This document shows positions 1-8,750 of a stretch of DNA of 48,389 bases, piece by piece. Both the position numbers and the translations under genes were made by a program. Every line of letters starts with the position of its first letter. The first letter of the stretch is position 1. Below the pieces are notes generated by a model. That model did no database searches. It had not been told where the DNA came from and saw only the letters and a program-made list of their open reading frames with translations. Where the stretch lies: positions 1 through 48,389 of the forward strand of contig CAYMEK010000031.1 of the NCBI GenBank assembly GCA_964389305.1. Reading direction: 5' to 3'. The DNA comes from CAYMEK01 sp964389305. GTDB taxonomy: Bacteria > Spirochaetota > Spirochaetia > SZUA-6 > DRHE01.

Positions 1-221
1 GAGGCAATGATGTTGACGGAATTGAAATCGCTGAGATACTCGATGATATCGGAGAACAGATAGTCGATCAGCCCGCCCAAAAAAGAGCCGATCAGGCCTA
101 CGATCAGGGCGCCCCAGAACTTCCCCAAAAGAGGTTTGCGCAGGATGAACGCAAAGAAAACGGCGGTCGCAAAGCCTATCGCAAAATATGTCAGCCCGAC
201 GTTGAAATAGTAGAAAAGCAT
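1..221 (-). CDS. Small integral membrane protein, C-terminus cut by window edge
   Basis: The 73 visible codons start at ATG 221 (an ATG at 230 is followed at once by TAG, so it is excluded). The protein begins MLFYYFNVGLTYFAIG and holds at least two hydrophobic segments, at about residues 4-27 and 37-55, the second glycine-rich (IVGLIGSFLGG). An acidic stretch follows and the frame is still open at base 1. It sits 22 bases after the lipoprotein gene on the same strand, so it is probably the next gene of that transcript. I do not recognise the family; the glycine-rich helix recalls small GlsB/YeaQ-type membrane proteins, but that is only a resemblance. Confidence 0.7.
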   Translation of the reverse strand, partial: MLFYYFNVGLTYFAIGFATAVFFAFILRKPLLGKFWGALIVGLIGSFLGGLIDYLFSDIIEYLSDFNSVNIIA

Positions 222-243
222 GACCTACATCTTCCCGTCACAG

Positions 244-927
244 TCATTTTATAGTTTGTACAAAATCCTGAGTGATGTCACCAAGGTATACAAGCTCGCT
301 GTACAGGTCCCGGTACGATATTTCGTCCTTCCCGTAGCTCAACACGTAGAGCACCAGCGTACCCTGGGTTTGAAACGAAGTCCAGTCGATGCCGCTGATA
401 TCCTTATCCGTTTGTTCGAACTCCCAGAAGCTTTTATAGACGTCAGTTTGCCCTACTTCGCTGTAGGTAACGCCGCGGCGTATATCCTTTATATTGATAG
501 GGCTGCCCAGACTCGGGTCGGCGTCTTCGCTGATCAGCGGATAGTCCACATCCCCGGCTTCTGTGAAATCCACGGTCACGGTGAACGTCCTGTCCCGGTC
601 GCTCGAGGCGACCGGAATCAGCGGCTTGCTGATCGAGCCCACCCGATCGCTGCTGGAATAGACGCGGCGGTACCCTTTGGCCGCGAACTCCTCGGAGGTA
701 TTCACGAATACTATGGATTCTCCAACCCCAAAGAAGCGATAGTACAGCTCGAAGCCGCGGAACTCCGGCTCCACGTCCGTTCCGTCGGTGACCTTTTTAA
801 ACTTAAAATACTGAACTCCACTTTCGTAGTCCGGCTCCGGCGGAATCAGCTGGATGAAAACCTGCTCCAGGCCGCATCCGCAAAGTGAAAGGAAGAGGCA
901 GAGGAGCACTAACAACCGGATTGCCAT
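244..927 (-). CDS. Putative lipoprotein
   Basis: A 227-residue product if started at ATG 927 (MAIRLLVLLCLF). The frame is open further upstream, but only the 927 start puts a signal peptide at the N-terminus and avoids overlapping the cyclase gene, which ends at 941. The signal peptide ends in SLCGCG; Cys18 follows L-C-G, an acceptable spirochaetal lipobox, with Cys16 as an alternative. The mature part is soluble, rich in beta-prone stretches and aromatic residues (GFELYYRFFG), with no domain I can name. It lies 13 bases after the adenylate cyclase and is probably co-transcribed. An envelope location is inferred from the lipobox; the function is unknown. Confidence 0.75.
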   Translation of the reverse strand: MAIRLLVLLCLFLSLCGCGLEQVFIQLIPPEPDYESGVQYFKFKKVTDGTDVEPEFRGFELYYRFFGVGESIVFVNTSEEFAAKGYRRVYSSSDRVGSISKPLIPVASSDRDRTFTVTVDFTEAGDVDYPLISEDADPSLGSPINIKDIRRGVTYSEVGQTDVYKSFWEFEQTDKDISGIDWTSFQTQGTLVLYVLSYGKDEISYRDLYSELVYLGDITQDFVQTIK

Positions 928-940
928 ACTGCGGGATGCC

Positions 941-3376
941 CTACCCCGGCACCTTGGACAAGCCTTGTTCCCGCACTTCCCGGGCAACGGGCTCGAGCCC
1001 ATCGATCACATCCACCAGCTCGTAGATGAGCACCGGCTTGTTTTTACCCTTCACCCGGATATTGTCCAGCTCGCGGGCGATGACCCTATCCCGGACCAGG
1101 CCGTAGGTGTACTCGCTGATGATGATATTGGTGGCATAGGTTTTGTTGGTGCCTTCGAGACGGGCGCCCAGGTTTACATTGTCCCCGGTCAACGTGTAGT
1201 TCATCCGGCCCAGCGAACCCATGTTGCCTACGGTCATGATACCCGAATTGATTCCGATTCCGATGTTCATCCGCCGCTCGGAAGACCACTGCTCATTGAG
1301 CCGGTGAAGCTCTTCCATCTGTCTCAAGGCGCACTTGCAGGCCTGCATGGCATGCTCTTCCTGAGGAAGAGGCGCTCCCCAGAAACACATGATCTCATCG
1401 CCCACGTACTTGTCCAGAGTGCCCTCGTACTCCATGATAATATCGGTCATGGCGGTCAGATAGATGTTGAGATGATTGACCAGCTCCTGGGGCGTCATGC
1501 TCTCCGAAAGAGTTGTGAAGCCCCGGATGTCCGAGAAAAAGACCGTGAGCTCTTTGTCCACGCCTCCCAGCTCCGGGGGGTTTTCCAGAATCTGGTCGAC
1601 CACTCTGGGGCTTACATACTTGCCGAACATATCGCGGATGCGCCTCTTGTCCTTCTCCTCGGTCATGATCCGGTATACGATCACGGCCAGGAAAGAGAAG
1701 AATACGCCCAGTATGGGCGTCGACAGGGTGATGATCCGGTTATAGAGATCGAAAATCAGGGTAACGGCGAAAAAGAACACCACGACCAGTACCAGGGACA
1801 GAATCAGGGACCAGGCCGTCGGCAACCGTGAAGCCATGAAGGCCGTCACCAGCGCCATGGCCAGCAGGATGAGGGCGTTCGCCCAGGGCGGGATATAGTA
1901 CAGGAAGTTGCTCATCAGAATGGTGTTCAAGGCGTTGGAATGTATCTCCACGCCGTACATGAGACCGAAAGGCGTCGTCTTCTCATCTTCGGCGATGCCC
2001 TTGGCGAAGGCCCCAACCATCAGAATCTTATTGCCTAAAGCCATGGTTCGCGGCCATCGCGAGGGATCGAGACTCGGCACTCTCGAGGCGTAGCCGGCGA
2101 AAGAGCGTACAGGGAAGGTCTGGTGCCCTTGTTGCGAGGAGCTGGAAGCCACCCCCATGTAGTTTATCAGAAGCTGCCCTTTTTCGTTGACCGGTATCTT
2201 TATCTCTTCGACAGTCCTGGTCACCTCCGGTTTGACGATGTTCATCTGCTCATCTACGACAGCCGGCTTGATCAGAAGCTGGTAGGGCTCCCAACTTGCG
2301 GCCTCCACGTTGAACTGCTCGGGGGAAGGAATCAGTACATGTTTTCCCAGCACCACCTCGACGTCCGAAAGATCCTTGTTGAAGTACTCCAGCGCCAGGC
2401 TGAGGGTGACTGCCGGTAGGAAGGTGTCCTTGTACTTACGGACTACGTGGTAGTAGAGGTCCGGCTGCCTGTCGTTGTCCGAGTCTACGGCCTTCAGAGG
2501 CGCCTTTTTCTCCATGGTTCTGCGCAGATCCTCTATCACCTGCTCGGTCAGCGGATAGGGTACATCGTGAAACCTCTCCTCCTTGTCTATCCAGGCCAGA
2601 CGGATGAAATCGCTGCGCTCCTCTCCCGTGAGGCTCTGCGGCGTCAGGTCGTCCAAAGGAATCTCTTCGAGCAGCCTGGTCGACCTGATCAGCATCGGTT
2701 GCTTTCTGTACACCTGGTCCTCGTCCTCGACGAAGTTGGGATGCCCGTAGCCTCGAGCGGCCCGGGCATAGGGTTTCAACGGCGGGTATATACCGTACAG
2801 AGCCTCAACCTTGGTCCAGTCGCCTTCTATGTTGGTGAGCCGGCCGTAACGTCTGTACAGTATCTCCTGTCTCTCGAAGTACTCCTGCTCCGTCCCCGGC
2901 GGATTTGGGACCCGCGTGAGGAAGGGCTCGAGGAACACTCTCCCGTTGTCGCGGATGCTTCTGACCAGCAGAACGTCGTGTTCCGCCTCGGCCGGTTCGA
3001 TGAAGGCGACATCGAGGAATATAGCTCGCTCCCGTTCGTTCTGGTTTTGAATCATGGTGAAGGCGTTGATCAGGTTGGCTTCCGTATAGCGAGGAAAAGG
3101 CCAGCGTCCGAATGTATCCAGGCTTCGGTCGTCGATGCCAATGATCAAGATATCCGGAGAAATCTTGGGATTCTGCTGCTCCACTGTCGCCCCTTCCTGG
3201 ATTCGAGTTCGGCGGGCAATGTTCTTCAAGCGGAAATTGAAATCCAGGACATGAAGCTCCAGGTTCGAGATCAGCACCGTCTGAGTGGCAAGCAGCAACA
3301 GAGCCGCGAACACGATCAGGCCGATGACCAGCCCGAAATACCGGGTTTCAAAGAATCTGGATCTCTTTTTCGCCAC
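941..3376 (-). CDS. CHASE2-domain class III adenylate cyclase
   Basis: An 811-residue membrane cyclase, predicted to make cAMP from ATP in response to an extracytoplasmic signal. One N-terminal membrane helix (about 13-35) leads to a long extracytoplasmic CHASE2-type sensor (LDFNFRLKN; GIDDRSLDTFGRWPFPR). Three close-set helices follow (about 495-580), then a cytoplasmic cyclase domain (about 605-790). The catalytic set is complete: metal Asp in FFSDIRGFT, second Asp and the purine-selecting Lys in DKYVGDE, and the Asp plus the Asn/Arg pair in GDNVNLGARLE. This is the pattern of adenylate rather than guanylate cyclases. The start is GTG 3376, fixed by a perfect AAGGAGGTG ribosome site seven bases away. 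It follows the TPR gene by 21 bases. CHASE2 cyclases are common in spirochaetes; the ligand is not predictable. Confidence 0.92.
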   Translation of the reverse strand: MAKKRSRFFETRYFGLVIGLIVFAALLLLATQTVLISNLELHVLDFNFRLKNIARRTRIQEGATVEQQNPKISPDILIIGIDDRSLDTFGRWPFPRYTEANLINAFTMIQNQNERERAIFLDVAFIEPAEAEHDVLLVRSIRDNGRVFLEPFLTRVPNPPGTEQEYFERQEILYRRYGRLTNIEGDWTKVEALYGIYPPLKPYARAARGYGHPNFVEDEDQVYRKQPMLIRSTRLLEEIPLDDLTPQSLTGEERSDFIRLAWIDKEERFHDVPYPLTEQVIEDLRRTMEKKAPLKAVDSDNDRQPDLYYHVVRKYKDTFLPAVTLSLALEYFNKDLSDVEVVLGKHVLIPSPEQFNVEAASWEPYQLLIKPAVVDEQMNIVKPEVTRTVEEIKIPVNEKGQLLINYMGVASSSSQQGHQTFPVRSFAGYASRVPSLDPSRWPRTMALGNKILMVGAFAKGIAEDEKTTPFGLMYGVEIHSNALNTILMSNFLYYIPPWANALILLAMALVTAFMASRLPTAWSLILSLVLVVVFFFAVTLIFDLYNRIITLSTPILGVFFSFLAVIVYRIMTEEKDKRRIRDMFGKYVSPRVVDQILENPPELGGVDKELTVFFSDIRGFTTLSESMTPQELVNHLNIYLTAMTDIIMEYEGTLDKYVGDEIMCFWGAPLPQEEHAMQACKCALRQMEELHRLNEQWSSERRMNIGIGINSGIMTVGNMGSLGRMNYTLTGDNVNLGARLEGTNKTYATNIIISEYTYGLVRDRVIARELDNIRVKGKNKPVLIYELVDVIDGLEPVAREVREQGLSKVPG

Positions 3377-3397
3377 AGAACACCTCCTTGCGGACCC

Positions 3398-4114
3398 CTA
3401 CTCCGCTATGACACCTCGGATCTTGAGCTCGATAATACGATTTCGGCCTGCCTTTGTCCAATTGCTCTGAGGATACTCGTCTTCCAGCCGGTTATAGGCC
3501 TCGAAAGCGCTCTCGTACTGCTCCTGCTCCTCGTACAGCCGGCCCAGGGAAAACAGGGCGTGTGGCACCAGATAACTGTCGCCGTATTCCTCGGCTACTT
3601 CGCGGTAGGCGGCCACCGCCTGGTCCAAGTCGTCCATCTGCTCGTAGCTGACTCCCGCATTGAAGAGACTGAGGGGAGCCAGATAGGACTTCGGGAAGGA
3701 GTTCGCCAGGGAGGTGTAACTTTCGCCGGCTTGCTCCCATTGCTGCTGCTCGTAGGCGAGAGCCGCTCGGATGAAATAAGCCCTCTGGGCGGCATACTGC
3801 CGAGGATACTTCGAAAGTATTCGTCCGATGGCCGTATCCAGCTCCGTTTCGAGCGTGGCCCGCTGCGCCTCCTCGGTTTCATCCTGCCACTGCTCGAAGA
3901 GCTTCTGCGCTCGCTCGGCCATCAGGGTGGACCGTTCCCGGGAACGCTTGCTCCACTCGGTCCAGACGAAGTAGCCTACCAGGAATGCGATAAGAGCGAT
4001 CAGCAGTATAAGCAACACCAGACGGTATTTGTTGAGGAAGCTGGCCAACCTATCCACAAATCGGGGTTTGGCTTCCGAAGAACGAGCACCTCCTCCGGTT
4101 TCCGAGCTCAACAT
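3398..4114 (-). CDS. Membrane-anchored TPR protein
   Basis: 238 residues starting at ATG 4114 behind an AGGAGG site. A cytoplasmic arm of about 28 residues precedes one strong membrane helix (about 29-52, LVLLILLIALIAFLVGYFVW). The rest is alpha-helical and, from about residue 100, shows TPR-type repeats with the W..A...Y..L and A...YREVAEEYGDS patterns. This layout resembles YfgM-like and CpoB-like periplasmic scaffolds. It sits between the sigma-54 activator and the adenylate cyclase, 31 and 21 bases from them, so it is probably made with the cyclase and could serve as its envelope partner; that link is inference from position only. Confidence 0.85.
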   Translation of the reverse strand: MLSSETGGGARSSEAKPRFVDRLASFLNKYRLVLLILLIALIAFLVGYFVWTEWSKRSRERSTLMAERAQKLFEQWQDETEEAQRATLETELDTAIGRILSKYPRQYAAQRAYFIRAALAYEQQQWEQAGESYTSLANSFPKSYLAPLSLFNAGVSYEQMDDLDQAVAAYREVAEEYGDSYLVPHALFSLGRLYEEQEQYESAFEAYNRLEDEYPQSNWTKAGRNRIIELKIRGVIAE

Positions 4115-4145
4115 GTGTAGTCCCTCCTGACCCGATCGAGCCTGA

Positions 4146-5654
4146 TCAACGGCTGATACCCAGCTCTTTAATCAGACGTGAGAGATAAGTCCGCTGGATT
4201 CCCAGCAGCTTTGACGTTTTGGTTTGGTTCCACTGGTTCATTTCCAGGACTTGTCGTACGTAATGCTTTTTGAAGATATTGACAGCCTCTTTGAGAGCTT
4301 TGCCGCTGTATTCATCTTCGGGATTTTCCGAAAGCCTGTCCAGAACGAACGCATCCGAGGTGATCGTATCTACTTTGGTAGTAACTACGGCCCGCTCGAC
4401 GGCATTCTCCAGCTCACGGACGTTTCCCGGCCAGGAATACGAAAGAAGCGTCTGCATCGACTCGGGGGCGAAGCCGTGTATCTGTTTCTTGGTCTCCCGC
4501 TTGAACCGTCTGAGGAAAAAATCTGCCAGCAGGGGAATGTCCTCGCGGCGTTCGCGAAGAGGTGGAATATAGATGGGAAGAACATTCAACCGGTAGTACA
4601 GGTCGGCTCTGAATCTTCCGCTGTCTACCTCTTTCTCGATGTCCTTGTTGGTAGCGGCTATAATGCGGACGTCCACCTTGATCGGCTCTGTGCCGCCAAC
4701 TCTCTCGAAGGTCCTGTGCTGTATCACCCGCAGGAGCTTGACTTGGAGGTTCAACGGCAGATCCCCTATCTCGTCCAGGAACATCGTACCCCCGTTGGCC
4801 AGCTCGAACCTTCCCCTGCGATCGCTGGTCGCTCCTGTGAAGGCGCCCTTGACGTGGCCGAACAGCTCGCTTTCCAGCAGGCTTTCCGGCAGGGCGGCAC
4901 AGTTCACTCTTATCAGGGGATCGTTGTTCCTCGGGCTGTGCAGATGGATTTGCTCCGCAAAAAGCTCCTTTCCCACCCCGCTCTCTCCCAACAGCAGTAC
5001 CGAAGAATTGGTGGCGGCGGCACGCAGGGCGATCTCCAGTTTTTCCTTTATAACCTTACTCTCGCCGATGAAGGTATGGTAACCCCTGTCGGTTTGCAGC
5101 TCGTCCTGAAGCAGCGTCACCTCCTCTTTGACCTGCTGAAAAAAACGGGCGTTTTGAATCGCGATGGCGGCCTGTGTGGCAAAGATCTCCAGCCACTGTA
5201 AATCTACCTCGCTGAAATTACCGCCTTCCCGCTTGTTGATGATCTCGATCACCCCTACGCAGCGATCTTTGACCCGCATGGGGACAGCGAGAATCGATTT
5301 AGTGGGGAAATTGATCTGTTTACTGATATCCGAGTAAAAGCGGCTGTCCGAATCGACGTCATTGACAATCAGGGAGGTATTGTTAGCCGCCACCCAACCG
5401 GCTATTCCCTCGCCCATGCTCAGGGAATAGCGCTGCACTTCGGGACCCTTTGCTCCGAGAGCTATTTCGAAGTACAGCTTATTGTTTTCCGGATTCAACA
5501 GCAGCAGGGACGAGGCTTCCGCGTCCATCAATCGAGTTGCCGAGGCAATGATCTTTTTCAGCAGCTCTTTACCGTCCGAGTATTCGGAGTTGATCAGCGT
5601 ATTGATCTCGATGAGTGTCTCGAATTTGCTACGGTCGATCTCAGATTTCAACAT
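4146..5654 (-). CDS. GAF-domain sigma-54-dependent transcriptional activator (Fis-type HTH)
   Basis: 502 residues with the standard three-part layout. An N-terminal GAF sensor (about 20-165) contains GEGIAGWVA and an NK-x5-F-x3-D signature near residue 145. A central AAA+ domain (about 195-420) has Walker A GESGVGKE, the sigma-54-contacting loop GAFTGA, Walker B MFLDEIGDLPL and arginine-finger region RFRADLYYRLN. A C-terminal Fis-like helix-turn-helix (about 455-502) reads NQTKTSKLLGIQRTYLSRL. All residues for ATP-driven opening of sigma-54 promoters are present. There is no receiver domain, so control is probably by a small ligand on GAF. It follows rpsA by 19 bases and precedes the TPR and cyclase genes. 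Start ATG 5654 has only a weak upstream AAGGG. Confidence 0.95.
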   Translation of the reverse strand: MLKSEIDRSKFETLIEINTLINSEYSDGKELLKKIIASATRLMDAEASSLLLLNPENNKLYFEIALGAKGPEVQRYSLSMGEGIAGWVAANNTSLIVNDVDSDSRFYSDISKQINFPTKSILAVPMRVKDRCVGVIEIINKREGGNFSEVDLQWLEIFATQAAIAIQNARFFQQVKEEVTLLQDELQTDRGYHTFIGESKVIKEKLEIALRAAATNSSVLLLGESGVGKELFAEQIHLHSPRNNDPLIRVNCAALPESLLESELFGHVKGAFTGATSDRRGRFELANGGTMFLDEIGDLPLNLQVKLLRVIQHRTFERVGGTEPIKVDVRIIAATNKDIEKEVDSGRFRADLYYRLNVLPIYIPPLRERREDIPLLADFFLRRFKRETKKQIHGFAPESMQTLLSYSWPGNVRELENAVERAVVTTKVDTITSDAFVLDRLSENPEDEYSGKALKEAVNIFKKHYVRQVLEMNQWNQTKTSKLLGIQRTYLSRLIKELGISR

Positions 5655-5673
5655 GGGCAGGTGACGCCCTTGA

Positions 5674-7374
5674 TCAATCCTTGTTCTTATCTCTTATCAG
5701 ATCGGCAAGGGTCGTTTTCTCCTCGGAGGAATCGTCGTGGATGTACTGAACCATGGTTTCCTGCTGCATTCGCCTGTTGTATTCCCGGATCGAGAGGGCG
5801 AGCTTTTGCCTGCTGGGATGAATGTCTGTAACCACGGCTTTGACTGTATCGCCGACCTTGTAGCGCTCCAGTACGTCTTCGATAGATTCGCTGGCTGGAT
5901 CGAAGAGGTTCGACTTGCTCACCAAACCCTCCACGCCGCCCTGCACTTTCACAAAAAAGCCGAAATCGGTTATTCCGGTGATTTCCCCTTCGATTACACT
6001 TCCCTTTGGGAACGCCTTGGCCAGCGACTTCCAAGGATCCTCGGTGAGCTGCTTGACCCCGAGCTTGATCCTCTGGTTCTCCTTGTCGATATCGATGACC
6101 ATCACCTCGATCTCGTCTCCCTCTTTGTACAGCATCGAAGGATGCTTGGGCTTCTTTGTCCAGGACATATCGTCCAGATGAAGCAGGCCGTCAATGCCCT
6201 CTTCGATCTCTAGAAACACGCCGAAGTTGGTGATGTTTTTAATCTTGCGCTTAAGACGCATGCCCACAGGATAACGGTTGTCGATGTCATCCCAGGGATT
6301 GGGCAGCACCTGTTTCAAACCCAGAGAAAGCTTACCCTGCTGGATATCATATCCGAGTATCTTGGTCTCGACAATGTCATTAACCTGCAGTAATTCCTTG
6401 GGATGTCTTATTTTTTTAACCCAGGATAGCTCGGAGATATGTGCCAGACCTTCGATGCCCGGCTCGATCTCGATAAAAGCGCCGAAATCGGTAAGTTTGG
6501 TTACTTTGCCTTTTACTACCTCCCCGACCTCGTATTTCTCTTCGAAATGGGTCCAGGGGTCTTCCGAGAAATGCTTCAAGCTGAGGTTGATCTTCTTTTC
6601 CTCCGGGTCCAAACGGATTACCTTCAACCTGATCTTTTCGCCCAAAGAAACTACCTCTTTCGGCGAGTTGATGTGACCCCAGCTCATGTCGTTAATATGT
6701 AAGAGCCCGTCGAAGCCGCCTAGATCGACGAAGGCGCCGAAGGAGGTAAAGGATTTCACCGTACCTTCCACCTCGTCGCCAATCGCGGTGTTTTCAAAAA
6801 ACTCATCCCGTTTCCTGCTGTTCTCATCTTCGAGCCAGTCCCTGCGATTCACCACGATATTCACCTGGCTGCGGTGGTACAGCCGTTCCAGGTAGAAGTA
6901 GGTGTTCAACCCTATATACTCGGCCGGATCGCCGACCCGCTGGACGTCCGTTTTCGACAGGGGCAAGAAGGCGGTGACACTATTGCCCAGGTCGACTTCA
7001 AATCCTCCCTTGATACGCTTGGCGATAACTCCCTGGACAGGATCGTGCTGATCAAAGGCTATACGGAGATTCTTCCAGAACAGCTTTTCGTCCGCTTTTT
7101 TCTTGGATACGACTACTTCCCCTCTGCGACTCTCCTTGCTTAGAAGGATAACGTATACGGTTTCGCCGATCTGCGGTGTCTCGCTAAACTCATCGATCGG
7201 AATTTTCCCTTCCGACTTCAGCCCGATATCCACATAGACGAACTCGGAGTCCACTTCAACAACCTGACCGGGGACCATCTGGCCTTCGGCGACCTGGGCA
7301 AGGGACTGCATATATTTTTCTCGAAGGCGTTCTTCGTTGAATTCAGCGGCGTTGTTCGATTCTTCAGAGCTCAT
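5674..7374 (-). CDS. rpsA: 30S ribosomal protein S1
   Basis: 566 residues with six S1 (OB-fold) repeats. These start with GQVVEVDSEFVYVDIG, then a divergent second repeat, then four close copies carrying the FGAFVDLGGFDGLLH, FGAFIEIEPGIEGLAH, FGVFLEIEEGIDGLLH and FGFFVKVQGGVEGLV motifs. S1 binds the ribosome through its first repeats and mRNA through the later ones, helping initiation on weak or structured leaders. The ATG at 7374 lies inside cmk, whose stop is at 7364 (an 11-base overlap in another frame), implying translational coupling. The length and domain number are typical of full S1. Confidence 0.97.
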   Translation of the reverse strand: MSSEESNNAAEFNEERLREKYMQSLAQVAEGQMVPGQVVEVDSEFVYVDIGLKSEGKIPIDEFSETPQIGETVYVILLSKESRRGEVVVSKKKADEKLFWKNLRIAFDQHDPVQGVIAKRIKGGFEVDLGNSVTAFLPLSKTDVQRVGDPAEYIGLNTYFYLERLYHRSQVNIVVNRRDWLEDENSRKRDEFFENTAIGDEVEGTVKSFTSFGAFVDLGGFDGLLHINDMSWGHINSPKEVVSLGEKIRLKVIRLDPEEKKINLSLKHFSEDPWTHFEEKYEVGEVVKGKVTKLTDFGAFIEIEPGIEGLAHISELSWVKKIRHPKELLQVNDIVETKILGYDIQQGKLSLGLKQVLPNPWDDIDNRYPVGMRLKRKIKNITNFGVFLEIEEGIDGLLHLDDMSWTKKPKHPSMLYKEGDEIEVMVIDIDKENQRIKLGVKQLTEDPWKSLAKAFPKGSVIEGEITGITDFGFFVKVQGGVEGLVSKSNLFDPASESIEDVLERYKVGDTVKAVVTDIHPSRQKLALSIREYNRRMQQETMVQYIHDDSSEEKTTLADLIRDKNKD

Positions 7375-8035
7375 TGCCTGTATTCAACTCCCGATTGATT
7401 TCGCGTGCTTTGAGGATTTCCCGTACTACTGTCTCACAAACTTGATCTATGGTCAAGTCCGATGTATCGATATACACGGCCCCGGAGGCTCTCTCCAGCT
7501 TGCCGAAGGGCTTACTGCGGTCGATCGAGTCACGTTGCTCTATGCCGGCGCGTATCTGCTGCTCGTTCAGGTTGCTCAATCCCTGACGGTACCGGCGGGC
7601 TGCTCTTGCTTCTATTGAAGCATCCAGATATATCTTCACCTCCGCATCCGGAAACACAACGGTTCCTATATCTCTGCCCATGACCACGATGTCCTTACCT
7701 GCGGCGACGGCCCGGAGCTGCCGGTTCACGATTAAGCGCACTTCGAGGATACTGGAATGTACCGCCGACCAGCGATCGATCGAATCGGTCTGGATGCCCG
7801 AAACCGGCTCCCCGTTCAGCAGCAGCTCGTTACCCCGCACCTCGAACTTACAGCTGGAAGCGATCTTCAATACCAGGGCGTGATCCTCCGGCGGATTACC
7901 CGATTCCAGTACTTTCTTGGAGATGGCCCGATACAACGAACCGGAGTTCAGGTAAGCGAATTCTGTTTTCGCCGCCACCCGCTCGGCGACCACGCTCTTT
8001 CCCGATCCTGCGGGACCGTCAATTGCGACTACCAT
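7364..8035 (-). CDS. cmk: Cytidylate kinase
   Basis: 223 residues, the usual length. It transfers phosphate from ATP to CMP or dCMP in pyrimidine nucleotide salvage. The P-loop GPAGSGKS is at residues 7-14, followed by LNSGSLYRA (nucleoside monophosphate site) and GRDIGTVVFPDA, with the lid arginines in ARAARRYRQG. The start at 8035 (ATG) lies within the pseudouridine synthase gene, and its end overlaps rpsA. From memory, cmk and rpsA are fused in T. pallidum; here they are separate, in different frames. cmk next to rpsA is a widespread bacterial arrangement. Confidence 0.96.
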   Translation of the reverse strand: MVVAIDGPAGSGKSVVAERVAAKTEFAYLNSGSLYRAISKKVLESGNPPEDHALVLKIASSCKFEVRGNELLLNGEPVSGIQTDSIDRWSAVHSSILEVRLIVNRQLRAVAAGKDIVVMGRDIGTVVFPDAEVKIYLDASIEARAARRYRQGLSNLNEQQIRAGIEQRDSIDRSKPFGKLERASGAVYIDTSDLTIDQVCETVVREILKAREINRELNTGNEL

Positions 8036-8750
8036 CTATTCTCGCCTGCTGGCGCTTCAGCAACCAGGCTACCTCGCCCTGGCTCAAGTGCCGGTATCCC
8101 CCGGAAGGCAATCCGCTTATCTCCACGCAGCCGATTCGAACCCTGTGGATCCGCTTACAGACCACCTTGAAATAGTCGAAAACCCGGCGGATCTCTCTGT
8201 TTTTCCCCTCCATCAGGATTAACACCGCTTTGCGGGCTGTCTTGTATTTGTAGCTCTTCAAGCGATAGCGTTCGCCGCCGATGCTGATTCCCTGCCGGTA
8301 CTGGCTGAGCGCCGTTTCCGGAATCGGCTTTTCCGCCTCTACGATATACTCCTTCTCGATGCCGTAGGAAGGATGCGTCACCAGCGCTGCGAATTGCCCG
8401 TCATTCGTATATAAGATAAGGCCGCTGGATTGCAGGTCAAGCCTGCCTACGTGAAAGAGCCGGACCGGAATATCGCGAAGCAGGTCCGATACCAGAGGCC
8501 TGCCTCGCCGGTCGATGTTGGAGCATAAGTAGCCTCGGGGCTTGTTGACCGCCAGGTACACCTTGACAGGCTCGAAGCGTAGCAACCGCCCATCCAGCTC
8601 TACCCGGTCTCCTTCGGAAACTTTGCTGCCCAGGGTGGCGATTTTACCGTTTACCGAGACGCGTCCGGCGCTAATATACTGCTCGCAGCCGCGGCGGGAG
8701 TCGATTCCGCAGCGGGCCATATAGACCTGAAGCCGAAGAGGCTCACTCAC
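8019..8750 (-). CDS. rluB: 16S/23S rRNA pseudouridine synthase, RsuA/RluB family
   Basis: 243 residues: an N-terminal S4 RNA-binding domain (about 5-55, SRRGCEQYISAGRVSVNG) and the catalytic domain with the hallmark GRLDLQSSGL, in which Asp105 is the catalytic aspartate. KNREIRRVFDYF is the conserved C-terminal motif. The family isomerises uridine in rRNA; whether this one acts on 23S (RluB) or 16S (RsuA) cannot be settled by eye, but location beside scpB and cmk matches RluB in many genomes. GTG 8750 overlaps the scpB stop by 8 bases; an internal ATG at codon 11 would cut the S4 domain, so GTG is preferred. Confidence 0.92.
   Translation of the reverse strand: MSEPLRLQVYMARCGIDSRRGCEQYISAGRVSVNGKIATLGSKVSEGDRVELDGRLLRFEPVKVYLAVNKPRGYLCSNIDRRGRPLVSDLLRDIPVRLFHVGRLDLQSSGLILYTNDGQFAALVTHPSYGIEKEYIVEAEKPIPETALSQYRQGISIGGERYRLKSYKYKTARKAVLILMEGKNREIRRVFDYFKVVCKRIHRVRIGCVEISGLPSGGYRHLSQGEVAWLLKRQQARIDGSRN

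Noticed and set aside
2447..4120. A 557-codon open frame on the plus strand
   Set aside because: It lies antisense across the cyclase and TPR genes, has no ribosome site or domain, and arises from the high GC and codon bias of the true genes.
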